Source: Burkholderia sp. Bp9143
GTDB lineage: Bacteria > Pseudomonadota > Gammaproteobacteria > Burkholderiales > Burkholderiaceae
Length of the DNA stretch: 64,000 bases
Direction: 5' to 3'
NCBI RefSeq assembly: GCF_003853645.1
Contig: NZ_QTPO01000021.1
Location: 1 to 64,000 of the forward strand
Shown here: one piece after another, positions 1 to 8,521 of the stretch
Layout: the number at the start of each line of letters is the position of its first letter
Numbering within the stretch: the stretch's first letter is position 1
Position numbers and translations under genes: made by a program
Notes under the pieces: generated by a model
What the model was told of the DNA's origin: nothing
The model's database searches: none
The model's input: only the letters and a program-made list of their open reading frames with translations

Positions 1-192
1 CCCGATCGCGAAGAAGCGCTGTCCGGGATCGCCGAACACATCCGGCGCTTCTGGGAACCACGCATGCGGCGCGCGCTTCTCGCCGCGCTCGACGATCCGT
101 CGAGCGCGGCCGGACAACGCGCGGCACCGATCGTGCGCGACGCGATCGCCGCGCACCGCGCATCGCTCGAGCCGGCCGCGACCTCCGCCTGA
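1..192 (+). CDS. fdsD: NAD-dependent formate dehydrogenase delta subunit, C-terminal part
   Basis: The window opens inside this gene; 63 codons are visible and end at TGA 190-192. The visible part contains the run IAEHIRRFWEPRMRRALL, which is the hallmark of FdsD, followed by a segment resembling the family's 'PIVRDAI' end. In the FDS-type soluble molybdenum formate dehydrogenase the delta subunit is a small accessory subunit encoded last in the fdsGBACD operon, so the rest of that operon should lie just upstream of the window. The start and N-terminus are not visible. The identity rests on a short but distinctive motif. Confidence 0.85.
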   Translation, partial: PDREEALSGIAEHIRRFWEPRMRRALLAALDDPSSAAGQRAAPIVRDAIAAHRASLEPAATSA

Positions 193-200
193 GCGCCCCG

Positions 201-1859
201 CTACGCGGGCACCGACATGCCCGCGAACCAGCTTTCGCAGTGGCGCAGCAGCGCGTTCGCGTCGGTGGCGGTACGGCCGCGCACCGCGATGTAGCCATCG
301 GGCCGCAGCAGGTAGAACGACGGCCTCGAGCGACCGTATACCTGCGCAAGCCCGTCCGCGCCGTCGCTTTCGGCATCGGCGACGCGCCACGTCCGCACGG
401 CACCCGGCATGATCCGCTCCAGCCCCTGCGCAAGCGCCTGCGCATCCGCGGGCATCGGCGGCACGTCGCCCGTATCGCCCGCGTCGACACCTGCCGGCTC
501 CTCGAGCAGCAACAGCGTAAAGCTCGCCGGGTCGTGCAGGTCGTATAGCCGCGCGGTTCCGGGCGCCCGGCCGAGCGGCCCGTCGACCACATGCACGAGC
601 GCGTCGGGCGCACGCTCGCCTGCGCGCGGCCCGCCGTCGAGCACGCGCTCGAGCGTGAGCGGGCTTTTCCGGTATTGCACGCCGAGCTCGCTGACGGTGC
701 GGCGCACCGCGTCGCGCACCGGCCCAAATGACGCCAGCAACGGCACGACATGATCGCGCAGCAGCTTCATCGCGCCGTGGTCGGCTTCGACGATCTGCGT
801 GACGAGGCCGGTCTGCCGCAATACGTCACGCTCGATCGGGTGGCGCTCCGCGTGATACGTGTCGAGCAGCCGCTCCGGCGTGCCCGCGCCCAGCACGCGC
901 GCGAGCTTCCAGCCAAGATTGAACGCTTCCTGGATGCCCGTGTTCATGCCTTGCGCGCCCGCCGGGCTGTGAACGTGCGCGGCGTCGCCCGCGAAGAACA
1001 CGCGCCCGTGACGCAGCCGGTCGACCATCCGGCTATGCAAGCGGAAATACGCCGACCACGCGAGATCGCTCGGCGCAATCGACGCGCCGACGCGCGCGCG
1101 CACGATCGCCTCGCATTCCTCGATCGTCGGGGTGGTCGGCGCATCGGGCGATGCGTCGCCGCCGGGCGGCCGGTCGGCAACGAGCCGGTAGCGGCCGCCG
1201 CCCATCGGAAACAGCCCGGCGATGCCGTCGGGCGTCGTGAACAGATGAATCTCCTCGTCCGGCCAGTCGGGTATCGCCGCGAAATCGGCGAGCAGGAAGG
1301 TCTGCTCGAACGCATGCCCGGCGAAGCCCAGGCCAAGCAGATGGCGCACCGTGCTGTGCGCGCCGTCGGCAGCGATCAGGTACGACGGCGCGAACGCCTG
1401 TTCACGACCATCGGCATCACGAATCGTCACGACGAGCGACGGTCCGCCCGCGTCGCATGCGGTGAGCGTGACGCCGCGTTCGACGGTCACGCCGAACCCG
1501 GCCAGATGCTCGGCGAGCAGCCGCTCGGTGATGCTCTGGTCGAGAAACAGCAGATACGGATAGCGCGTTTGCAGCGGATCGAAATCGAGCCGCGCAATCA
1601 CGCGGCCGTCCGCATGCAGCGCGGCCGCATGGGCGCGATGACCCAGCGCGAGAAACGGTTCGACCGCGCGATGCTGCTCCAGGAGTTCGAGCGTGCGCGC
1701 CTGGATGCCGATCGCGCGCGAATACGGCGCGGGCGCGGCGAGCCGGTCGATGATGCGCACCGGCACGCGGGCACGCGCGAGACTCATCGCAGCGGCAAGG
1801 CCGGTGGGGCCTGCGCCGACGATCAGCACGGGCGGGATATCGAGTGGTGTGTCAGCCAT
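201..1859 (-). CDS. FAD-dependent aromatic-ring monooxygenase (PheA/TfdB type)
   Basis: 552 residues. It has the layout of group A flavoprotein hydroxylases: a dinucleotide-binding GAGPTG at residues 15-20, a DG motif (IAADGAHS) in the middle, and a GD motif (FFAGDAAHVHSPAGAQGMN) typical of phenol and chlorophenol hydroxylases, followed by a C-terminal thioredoxin-fold-like region. Such enzymes use NAD(P)H and O2 to hydroxylate phenolic substrates; the actual substrate cannot be read from sequence. The frame is open 44 codons further upstream, but the ATG at 1859 has a GAGG ribosome site a few bases ahead and begins right before the FAD motif. It is transcribed divergently from the TPR gene at 1990 and has no obvious operon partner. 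Confidence 0.85.
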   Translation of the reverse strand: MADTPLDIPPVLIVGAGPTGLAAAMSLARARVPVRIIDRLAAPAPYSRAIGIQARTLELLEQHRAVEPFLALGHRAHAAALHADGRVIARLDFDPLQTRYPYLLFLDQSITERLLAEHLAGFGVTVERGVTLTACDAGGPSLVVTIRDADGREQAFAPSYLIAADGAHSTVRHLLGLGFAGHAFEQTFLLADFAAIPDWPDEEIHLFTTPDGIAGLFPMGGGRYRLVADRPPGGDASPDAPTTPTIEECEAIVRARVGASIAPSDLAWSAYFRLHSRMVDRLRHGRVFFAGDAAHVHSPAGAQGMNTGIQEAFNLGWKLARVLGAGTPERLLDTYHAERHPIERDVLRQTGLVTQIVEADHGAMKLLRDHVVPLLASFGPVRDAVRRTVSELGVQYRKSPLTLERVLDGGPRAGERAPDALVHVVDGPLGRAPGTARLYDLHDPASFTLLLLEEPAGVDAGDTGDVPPMPADAQALAQGLERIMPGAVRTWRVADAESDGADGLAQVYGRSRPSFYLLRPDGYIAVRGRTATDANALLRHCESWFAGMSVPA

Positions 1860-1989
1860 GAGAACCTCGATGACACGCGATTGTGCAAGTCTACGCCGCT
1901 CCGCGTGACGGGGCCATATGCCGACCGGCCGATCTGGGGCACCGGCGCGCAGTGTGGGAAAATACGCGCTTTCCGTCAGTTTTCGCGTC

Positions 1990-3828
1990 ATGGATTCCGC
2001 ATTCGACCGAGCGTATGCCGCGCACCGCGCGGGCCGCCTCGCCGAGGCCGAGCACGGCTATCGCGCCGCACTCGCCACCAATCCCGCCGACGCCGACGCG
2101 CTGCATCTGTTCGGCGTGCTGCGGCATCAGCAGGGCCAGCATGCCGAGGCGGCCGATCTCGTCGGGCGTGCGGTCGAGCTGCGCCCGAACGACGCCGCGC
2201 TGCAGCTCAATCTTGGCAACGCGCTGAAGGCACTCGGCCGGCTCGACGAAGCGATCGACCGCTTTCGCAACGCGCTGACGCTCGCGCCCGAATTTCCGCT
2301 CGCGCACTACAACCTCGGCAACGCGTATGCGGCACTGCAGCGCCACGAGGATGCCGTCGACGCGTTTGCCCGCGCACTACGGCTCACGCCGGAAGACGCA
2401 TCGATCCACAACAACCTCGGCAACGCGCTGAATGCGCTCGGCCGTCACGACGACGCGCTCGCCGCATTCCATCGCGCCCTCGATCTGCGGCCCGGGCATG
2501 CCGGCGCGCACAACAATCTCGCGATGGCGCTGAACGCGATGGGCCGGGCCGACGACGCAGTCGCACACTTCCAGGCGGCGATCGCCGCGCAGCCGCGCTT
2601 CGTCGCCGCACATTTCAACCTTGGCAACACGCTCGAGGCGGTCGGCCGTCATGGCGAAGCCGCCGCCGCATTCGAAGCCGCGCTCGTGCTGCACCCGCCG
2701 TTCCCGCTTGCCCTCTTCGGGCTCGCGAACGCACTGTGCGCGCAGGCACGCCAGCGCGAAGCGCTGCCCTACTACGAACGCGCGGTCGGCCTCGATCCGT
2801 CGTTCAGTCTCGCGTGGCTGAACCTCGGCAACGCGCATCACGCACTCGGCGCGCACGAGATGGCGCTGCGCGCGTTCGACCAGGCGTTGCGCGTCGCCCC
2901 CGACCTGAAACTCGCGCAACTGCACCGCGCCGTCACGCTGCTGACGCTGGGCGACTTCACTCGCGGCCTGCCCGCGTACGAAACGCGCCACGACACGCCG
3001 GGCGCGACGCCGCTCGGCACGCTGCCGCGCTGGCAGGGCGAGCCGATTGCGTCGCGCACGCTGCTGATCCGCGCGGAACAGGGCTTCGGCGACACGCTGC
3101 AGTTCGTCCGCTTCGTGCCGCTGGCCCGCGCGCGCTGCGCGCGCGTCGTGCTCGAAGTGCAACCCGAACTCGTCGCGCTGCTCGCACCGGCCGCGGCGCG
3201 CTGGCGCGTGACGCTCGTCGCGCAAGGCGCCGCAAAGCCGCTGCCGGCGGACGTCGCGTGCACACTGATGAGCCTGCCTTTCCTGCTCGGCCTGCAGCCG
3301 GCCGACATCGTCGCGGGCACACGCTACCTCGATGCGCCGGACGGCGCGCTCCGGCGCTTTCGCGGCTCGCTGGGCGGCCAGTCGAAGCGCAAGTTCGGCC
3401 TTGCATGGACGGGACGCCGGCAGGCACAGGAAAACCGCTCTATGCCGTTCGACGCGCTCGCGCCGCTGCTCGCGCTGCCGGACATCGACTGGGTCGTGCT
3501 GCAGCCGGCGCTCGACGACGACGAACGGGCGCGCGTCGATGCGCATCCTCGCGTGCATCGGCTCGACGGGCGGTTGAACGACTTCGCCGACACGGCCGCG
3601 CTGATCGAACGGCTCGACGGCGTCGTCACGATCGATACGGCGGTCGCGCACCTCGCGGGCGCACTCGGCAAGCCACTGTGGATCATGCTGCCGTTCGCAC
3701 CCGACTGGCGCTGGTTCACCGGCGACGACTGTCCGTGGTATCCGCACGCCAGGCTCGCCCGCCAGTCCGCACCGGGACAATGGCTCGACGTGGCGGCGGC
3801 GGTCGCCGGCGCGCTGCGCGACGCCTGA
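1990..3828 (+). CDS. TPR-repeat protein with C-terminal glycosyltransferase-like domain
   Basis: 612 residues. The first ~340 residues are nine to ten TPR units of 34 residues with repeating signatures such as 'NLGNAL-ALGR-DEA-..F-RAL'. The C-terminal ~270 residues look like the GT-B Rossmann fold found in GT9/OGT-like proteins, including 'RAEQGFGDTLQFVRF' and a late segment with 'TIDTAVAHLAGALGKP' and 'PFAPDWRWF'. This combination is widespread in beta-proteobacteria and is presumed to glycosylate or scaffold proteins; no substrate is known to me. ATG 1990 was taken because the TPR array begins directly after it; upstream in-frame codons look non-coding. A strong terminator follows at 3845. 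Confidence 0.8.
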   Translation: MDSAFDRAYAAHRAGRLAEAEHGYRAALATNPADADALHLFGVLRHQQGQHAEAADLVGRAVELRPNDAALQLNLGNALKALGRLDEAIDRFRNALTLAPEFPLAHYNLGNAYAALQRHEDAVDAFARALRLTPEDASIHNNLGNALNALGRHDDALAAFHRALDLRPGHAGAHNNLAMALNAMGRADDAVAHFQAAIAAQPRFVAAHFNLGNTLEAVGRHGEAAAAFEAALVLHPPFPLALFGLANALCAQARQREALPYYERAVGLDPSFSLAWLNLGNAHHALGAHEMALRAFDQALRVAPDLKLAQLHRAVTLLTLGDFTRGLPAYETRHDTPGATPLGTLPRWQGEPIASRTLLIRAEQGFGDTLQFVRFVPLARARCARVVLEVQPELVALLAPAAARWRVTLVAQGAAKPLPADVACTLMSLPFLLGLQPADIVAGTRYLDAPDGALRRFRGSLGGQSKRKFGLAWTGRRQAQENRSMPFDALAPLLALPDIDWVVLQPALDDDERARVDAHPRVHRLDGRLNDFADTAALIERLDGVVTIDTAVAHLAGALGKPLWIMLPFAPDWRWFTGDDCPWYPHARLARQSAPGQWLDVAAAVAGALRDA

Positions 3829-3844
3829 ATATCCGGACGCAGAC

Positions 3845-3876
3845 AAAAAAGGGAGCGCGGTGCGCTCCCTTTTTTC
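3845..3876. terminator. Bidirectional rho-independent terminator
   Basis: An A6 run, the 8-bp stem GGGAGCGC / GCGCTCCC and a T-run lie between the converging TPR (+) and MFS (-) genes. Because the arms are flanked by A's on one side and T's on the other, it can stop transcripts from both strands. Confidence 0.9.
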
Positions 3877-3903
3877 ATTCGACGTGATGCGATACGGGCG
3901 ACG

Positions 3904-5199
3904 TCAGGCCGCGTTGTACTGGTTGCGCGATTCGGGCGTGCGATACAGCACGAGCGTCGCGATCAATCCGCAGATCGCGGCGACGCTCAGCCACAGCCCC
4001 GGTGCCGCCTTGTTGCCCGTCTGGTGGATCAGCAACGTCGAGATCGCCGGCGTGAACCCGCCGATCGTCGTCGCGAGACTGTACGCGAGCGAGAAGCCGG
4101 CCGTGCGAACGTCGGCCGGCATCACTTCGGTCAGCGCGACGACCATCGCGCCGTTGTACGAACCGTACAGGAACGACAGCCACAGCTCGACCGCCAGCAG
4201 CCGCAGGAACGACGGATCCGCCACGAGCCACAGCACGGCCGGGTAGGCCGACAGCAGCGTGAGCACCGTGAACGCGATCAGCACGGGGCGGCGGCCGATG
4301 CGATCCGACAGCGCGCCGGACAGCGGCAGCCAGACGAGATTGGACAGGCCGACGCAGACGGTCACGACGAGTGCGTCGAGCGACGACAGGTGCAGCACTT
4401 CCTTGCCGAACGTCGGCGTGTATGCGGTGATCATGTAGAACGACACCGTCGTCATGATCACCATCCCCATGCCGGCGATCACGACGCCCCAGTTCTCGAG
4501 CATCGAACGCATGATCTCGCCCATCGTCGGACGGTGACGCTTCGCGAGGAATGCGTCGGTTTCCTTCAGCGACCGACGGATCAGGAACAGGAACGGGACG
4601 ATCAGGCAGCCGATCAGGAACGGAATGCGCCAGCCCCACGCGGTCATGTCCTCGGCCGGCAGCGCGCGGTTCAGCAGCACGCCGACGAACGCGGCGAACA
4701 CGACCGCCACCTGCTGGCTGCCCGATTGCCACGACGTATAGAAGCCCTTGTGACCCTTCGTCGCGATCTCCGACAGGTAGACCGACACGCCGCCGAGCTC
4801 GACGCCCGCGGAAAAGCCCTGCAGCAACCGGCCGAGCAGCACGAGCACCGGCGCGAGCACGCCGATCGTCGCGTAACCGGGTATCGCGGCGACCGTGAGC
4901 GTGCCGAGCGCCATCAGCCCGAGGGTCAGGATCAGCCCCTTGCGGCGGCCGTGATGGTCGATGTACGCGCCGAGCACGATCGCGCCGACCGGGCGCATCA
5001 GGAAGCCCGCGCCGAACACCGACAGCGACAGCATCAGCGACGCGAACGCGTTGCCGCTCGGAAAGTAGGTTTTCGCGATGGCCGACGCGTAATACCCATA
5101 GACCATGAAGTCGTACATTTCCAGGAAGTTGCCGCTGACGACCCGGAACACGGTCCGGACTTTCGATTCCTGCGCGACGGCGTGCGTTGCCGTGGACAT
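3904..5199 (-). CDS. MFS citrate/tricarballylate-type proton symporter
   Basis: 431 residues of the metabolite:H+ symporter branch of the major facilitator superfamily, with about 12 membrane segments. Visible family features are the early '[15 protein letters not shown]' helix, a loop 'DHHGRRKG' after helix 2, and 'SDRIGRRP' in the second half, the duplicated MFS loop motif. The closest families I recognise are the citrate carrier CitA/CitH and the tricarballylate carrier TcuC, so import of a tricarboxylate is likely but not proven. ATG 5199 is preceded by GAGAG. No tcuA/tcuB or citrate-lyase genes lie next to it, so the context does not narrow the substrate. Confidence 0.8.
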   Translation of the reverse strand: MSTATHAVAQESKVRTVFRVVSGNFLEMYDFMVYGYYASAIAKTYFPSGNAFASLMLSLSVFGAGFLMRPVGAIVLGAYIDHHGRRKGLILTLGLMALGTLTVAAIPGYATIGVLAPVLVLLGRLLQGFSAGVELGGVSVYLSEIATKGHKGFYTSWQSGSQQVAVVFAAFVGVLLNRALPAEDMTAWGWRIPFLIGCLIVPFLFLIRRSLKETDAFLAKRHRPTMGEIMRSMLENWGVVIAGMGMVIMTTVSFYMITAYTPTFGKEVLHLSSLDALVVTVCVGLSNLVWLPLSGALSDRIGRRPVLIAFTVLTLLSAYPAVLWLVADPSFLRLLAVELWLSFLYGSYNGAMVVALTEVMPADVRTAGFSLAYSLATTIGGFTPAISTLLIHQTGNKAAPGLWLSVAAICGLIATLVLYRTPESRNQYNAA

Positions 5200-5481
5200 G
5201 TTGTTCTCTCGGCTCGGATGGCGCGACAGTCACGCCGTGTGGATCCGACGATGCGTGTCGCGCCGGCCCGGCGCGCACGGACATCGCTGCCAGCCGGCGG
5301 CACGTCGTGCAACGATGTGCGTACCGGCATGGCCCGCGAATGATGCCACGCGAAGCCGACGGTTGCCTTGTAGCGCGCCTGCGGTTGCCGTCGCCGCCCT
5401 CGACCCGTACGAATCTTCTCGAAAGGCGCACCGGAATCCGATTGATCCGATCGACTGATAGCCCCGGCACGTTCCCCTGCT
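5200..5481. other. Intergenic region upstream of the MFS gene
   Basis: About 280 bases with no credible gene on either strand; open frames here lack ribosome sites and family resemblance. It must contain the promoter of the minus-strand MFS gene, but I do not see a convincing -35/-10 pair. Confidence 0.5.
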
Positions 5482-5545
5482 GACGCCCACCCGATAAAAA
5501 ACCCGGCGAAGCAGGCTTCGCCGGGTTTTTTATCGGGTGGGCGTC
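5482..5545. terminator. Long perfect palindrome acting as terminator
   Basis: Two 30-base arms (5482-5511 and 5516-5545) are exact reverse complements around a 4-base loop CAGG. The core is ACCCGGCGAAG / CTTCGCCGGGT with A6/T6 tracts, a classical bidirectional terminator, extended by a further 'GACGCCCACCCGAT' arm. It lies 24 bases beyond the stop of the DUF2968 gene and separates that minus-strand transcript from the MFS gene downstream on the same strand. Confidence 0.9.
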
Positions 5546-5568
5546 GATCCAGCTGGATCGATACCAGG

Positions 5569-6273
5569 TCACTTGCGCGCGGGCAACCCCGTTTCGGCCT
5601 GCCGCTCGAGTTGCCGCACCTGCTCCTGCAGATCGCGCAACTGCAACTGCGCCGCCCGCTTCTCGACCTGCAGCGCCCGCGTCTGCTCCTGCACCGACTT
5701 CTGCCGCTGCGCCACCTCGGCCTGCTGGCTGCGTGCGACGCTCAGATCGGCCTGCAGTTGCTGCGCGCGATTCGCCTGCAGCGCGATCACGCGTTCGAGG
5801 AACGTCTTCTGCGCCTGCAGTTCGGTACGATGAATTTCGACGTCCGCGAGTTGCATCGTCTGCTGGACGAAGTTCGCGTACACCCTCTCCGCACGGCTCT
5901 TATCCTGCGACTTGATCACGCGCCACAGATGCTTGTCCTGAAACAGCGCGACGTAATACGTCATCTCGCGCGGATCGAACATCAGGCTTGCGCCATAGCT
6001 GCCGTTGTAGCTGGTGCGCATCTCGACAATTCGCCCGTCGTGCAGCATCTGCGTGAGTTCGGCGACGTTGCCTTTCGCGGTGACGTTCGTGGCGGATGCC
6101 GTGGAAGCCGGCGCCGCAGTCGCGGCATCGCCGCTCAGGCTCGTCACCGCGGGGCGCGTGCCCGCGACGGGCGCGGTCGCGTCGGCGGACCACGCCGCAA
6201 CCGCATGCGCGCAGGCGGCCAGCGCAACGATCCACGTTGCGCATCGTGCAGGGGAAAAATCTTGGAAGGCCAA
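5569..6273 (-). CDS. DUF2968 family exported protein
   Basis: 234 residues from the TTG start chosen here. It begins with a signal-like hydrophobic stretch (IVALAACAHAVAAW), has a globular part with 'MTYYVALFQDKHLWRVI', and ends with a long Gln/Arg-rich heptad region (roughly the last 100 residues), a clear coiled coil. No in-frame ATG exists before the middle of the gene. TTG 6273 has GGAGT six bases upstream; another TTG at 6345 would add 24 residues before the signal sequence. It lies downstream of the PuuD-like gene on the same strand and ends in the palindromic terminator at 5482-5545. Function unknown; it resembles DUF2968 proteins of Burkholderia. Confidence 0.7.
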   Translation of the reverse strand: MAFQDFSPARCATWIVALAACAHAVAAWSADATAPVAGTRPAVTSLSGDAATAAPASTASATNVTAKGNVAELTQMLHDGRIVEMRTSYNGSYGASLMFDPREMTYYVALFQDKHLWRVIKSQDKSRAERVYANFVQQTMQLADVEIHRTELQAQKTFLERVIALQANRAQQLQADLSVARSQQAEVAQRQKSVQEQTRALQVEKRAAQLQLRDLQEQVRQLERQAETGLPARK

Positions 6274-6387
6274 CGTCAGACTCCGGCGAACGCATCGGGA
6301 GTCGCGACTATCGTTCAAAACCAAACGGCCGCATCTCGAATTCAACGGGATGCGGCCAGCCTTCCGGTGGGGTGAGACAAGGGCCGG

Positions 6388-7557
6388 TTACAGGCGGGTT
6401 TCGCGTGCCGCGCGCAGGAATGCATCGAGCAGCGGCGTGCAGTCGAGCAGTTCGGCGCCGCCCGCGCGATGAAACTCCGGGTGCCATTGCACGCCGACGA
6501 CGAACGGCGCGCGCCGGTAGCGAATGCCTTCGATGATCCCGTCGCCGGCCGACACGGCCTCGATGTTCAGATCGCGGCCGAGATCGCGGATCGCCTGATG
6601 GTGGATCGAGTTCACGATCGCTTCGCTACGCCCGGGGAACATGCTCGCGAGCGTCGACGAGTCCGGGAAGCGGATCGCGTGGCGATGCTGGTCGTAATGC
6701 TCGCTCACGTGCGGATTCGCGGTCGGCACGTCGGTCGCGATGTCCTGGTACAGCGACCCGCCGTACGCGACGTTGATCAGCTGGCAGCCGCGACACACGC
6801 CGAGCACCGGCTTGCCGGACTCGACGAACTCGTGGAACAGCTCGAGTTCGTACATGTCGCGCACGCGGTCGCCCGGCCATTCGGGACGCGCATCCGACGC
6901 CGCATAGGTTTGCGGCGACACGTCGGCACCGCCTTGCAGCAGCAGGCCGTCGAGATGCTTCGCGTAGTCGCGCAGGCGGATGTTGCTCGGATGCAGCATG
7001 CCCTGATGACCGACGGTCGGAATCATGAACACGAGCACGTCGCGCGACATCACCCAGTGCGCGATCGATTCCTCGAGATATTGCAGCGTCTTGCCGCGCA
7101 GCCCCTTCGCGCCCGGCTCCGGATGGAAGATCCGCGCCGACACGCCGATGCGCAGCGTGCGCTGCGTGATCCGCTGGCCGGCGCGGTCGAACATCCGGCG
7201 CGCACGCGCCGCGACGATCCGGCCGAACACCGACCACGGCGTGTCGCTTTGTTTCAGGTAAGCCGGCGGCGCATGCTGCGCGCTCGCGGGCGGCGGTCGC
7301 GGCGTATCGAAATCGGGCTGCGCGCCGAAGCCGGGCGGCGGTGCGCCGGGTTTCGGCGACGCCGCAACACCGTCGACGGCAGCACCCGGCTCACCTGGCT
7401 CGGACACGGCCGTGGCCGGCGAGACGCCGTCCACAGCGACGTTCTGCGCTGCGGCAGCCTGCGCGGCGGGCATGTTCGCCGGATCGGAACGGGAGGAATA
7501 GGAAGAAGCGGAAGAGGTGCCGGGCAGACCGGCCGGGGAAGACGTGTTTTCGCTCAT
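6388..7557 (-). CDS. PuuD-like class I glutamine amidotransferase (peptidase C26)
   Basis: 389 residues. A disordered Ala/Pro/Ser-rich stretch of about 100 residues precedes a catalytic domain of the gamma-glutamyl-GABA hydrolase type. The nucleophile is in 'GVCRGCQLINVAYGG' (Cys near residue 255) and the His/Glu pair in 'VQWHPEFH' near residue 357; 'IHHQAI' is also typical. Family members cleave gamma-glutamyl amides, for example in putrescine degradation, but no puu genes are nearby. The long low-complexity N-terminus is unusual for the family, which is normally about 250 residues. ATG 7557 starts the protein; the frame is open further upstream but without family similarity. DUF2968 follows on the same strand. 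The gene is divergent from gntR. Confidence 0.82.
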   Translation of the reverse strand: MSENTSSPAGLPGTSSASSYSSRSDPANMPAAQAAAAQNVAVDGVSPATAVSEPGEPGAAVDGVAASPKPGAPPPGFGAQPDFDTPRPPPASAQHAPPAYLKQSDTPWSVFGRIVAARARRMFDRAGQRITQRTLRIGVSARIFHPEPGAKGLRGKTLQYLEESIAHWVMSRDVLVFMIPTVGHQGMLHPSNIRLRDYAKHLDGLLLQGGADVSPQTYAASDARPEWPGDRVRDMYELELFHEFVESGKPVLGVCRGCQLINVAYGGSLYQDIATDVPTANPHVSEHYDQHRHAIRFPDSSTLASMFPGRSEAIVNSIHHQAIRDLGRDLNIEAVSAGDGIIEGIRYRRAPFVVGVQWHPEFHRAGGAELLDCTPLLDAFLRAARETRL

Positions 7558-7742
7558 GACGATGGTCTGGTACGTCGCTCGCGCGTATTGGATTGACGAG
7601 GATTCATTATGCTTCAGTGCACGATCGCGCGGTAAATCTGCAACATCCTGTCGATATTGTTGCAAGCAGTCGCATGTGGCGCCGGACACGCCATCGTACC
7701 CCGTTTGACGGCTGGAAGATCGCCCCGGTAAGCTGGACAGCA

Positions 7743-7754
7743 GTGATATATCAC
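7743..7754. promoter_or_regulatory. Candidate operator palindrome GTGATATATCAC
   Basis: A perfect 12-bp palindrome lies in the 276-base gap between the divergent PuuD-like and GntR genes. GntR/FCD regulators bind short palindromes in such positions, so autoregulation or control of the amidase operon is plausible. This is inference from position and symmetry only. Confidence 0.35.
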
Positions 7755-7833
7755 AATAATATTCATGGATCGTCCACACGCCCCTCGCCCGCGCCATGAC
7801 CGCGCCCTACCCGACCACTGCGCCGCCGCCCGC

Positions 7834-8514
7834 ATGAACGCCCTGACCGACGCCCTCCACGACCGGCCCGCCGTATCGGCGGTCAGCCTCGCCGACCGCG
7901 CGTACACGCTGATCCAGCGCGACATCATCACGATGCGCCTGAAGCCGGGCGCCGCGCTCAACGAAGCCGACCTCGTCGCACGCACCGGCATCGGCCGCAC
8001 GCCCGTCCATCAGGCCGTCCACCGGCTGGTGCTCGAAGGGTTGCTGTCCGTGATGCCGCGCAAGGGGCTGATGGTGCAGCCGCTGTCGCTCGACGACATC
8101 GTCGCGGTGATCGACGTGCGCCGCATCAACGAAGCGCATTGCGTCGAACTCGCTGCCCGCCATGCAACACCCGAGGATCTCGCGCGCATTGCCGCGCTGC
8201 TCGACGACGGGCAGGCCTGCGTCGATACTCACGACGTCGAGGGCATGATGGAACTCGATCGCGCATTTCATCAGGCGATTGCCGCGGCGGCACGCAATAC
8301 GGTCCTCGCGGAAATCCTGCGCGCGCTGCACGAACGCTCGCTGCGCTTCTGGTTCGTCACGTTGTCCGAGCCGCGCCACCTGTCCGACGTCCAGCACGAA
8401 CACCGCGAACTGTTCGAGCGGCTGTCCGCGCGCGACGCCGCCGGCGCGCGCACGGCCGTCGAACGCCATATCGACTCGTTTCGCGCCACCCTCGTCCAAC
8501 ATCTTCGCCCTTGA
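7834..8514 (+). CDS. GntR-family transcriptional regulator (FadR/FCD type)
   Basis: 226 residues. The N-terminal ~75 residues form a winged helix with 'ALNEADLVARTGIGRTPVHQAV', and the rest is an all-helical FCD ligand-binding domain ('ELDRAFHQAIAAAARN'). Family members sense small carboxylates and usually repress the neighbouring catabolic operon. The stop is 7 bases before the amidase start, so the two are almost certainly co-transcribed. The start is uncertain: ATG 7834 fits the family length, while an in-frame ATG at 7765 would add 23 residues; neither has a good ribosome site. Confidence 0.82.
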   Translation: MNALTDALHDRPAVSAVSLADRAYTLIQRDIITMRLKPGAALNEADLVARTGIGRTPVHQAVHRLVLEGLLSVMPRKGLMVQPLSLDDIVAVIDVRRINEAHCVELAARHATPEDLARIAALLDDGQACVDTHDVEGMMELDRAFHQAIAAAARNTVLAEILRALHERSLRFWFVTLSEPRHLSDVQHEHRELFERLSARDAAGARTAVERHIDSFRATLVQHLRP

Positions 8515-8521
8515 GCCGCCC

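Noticed and set aside
750..3887. Plus-strand open frame of more than 1000 codons running through two genes
   Set aside because: It is antisense to the FAD monooxygenase and out of frame with the TPR gene; its product is Arg/Ala-rich without motifs, as expected of GC-rich shadow frames.
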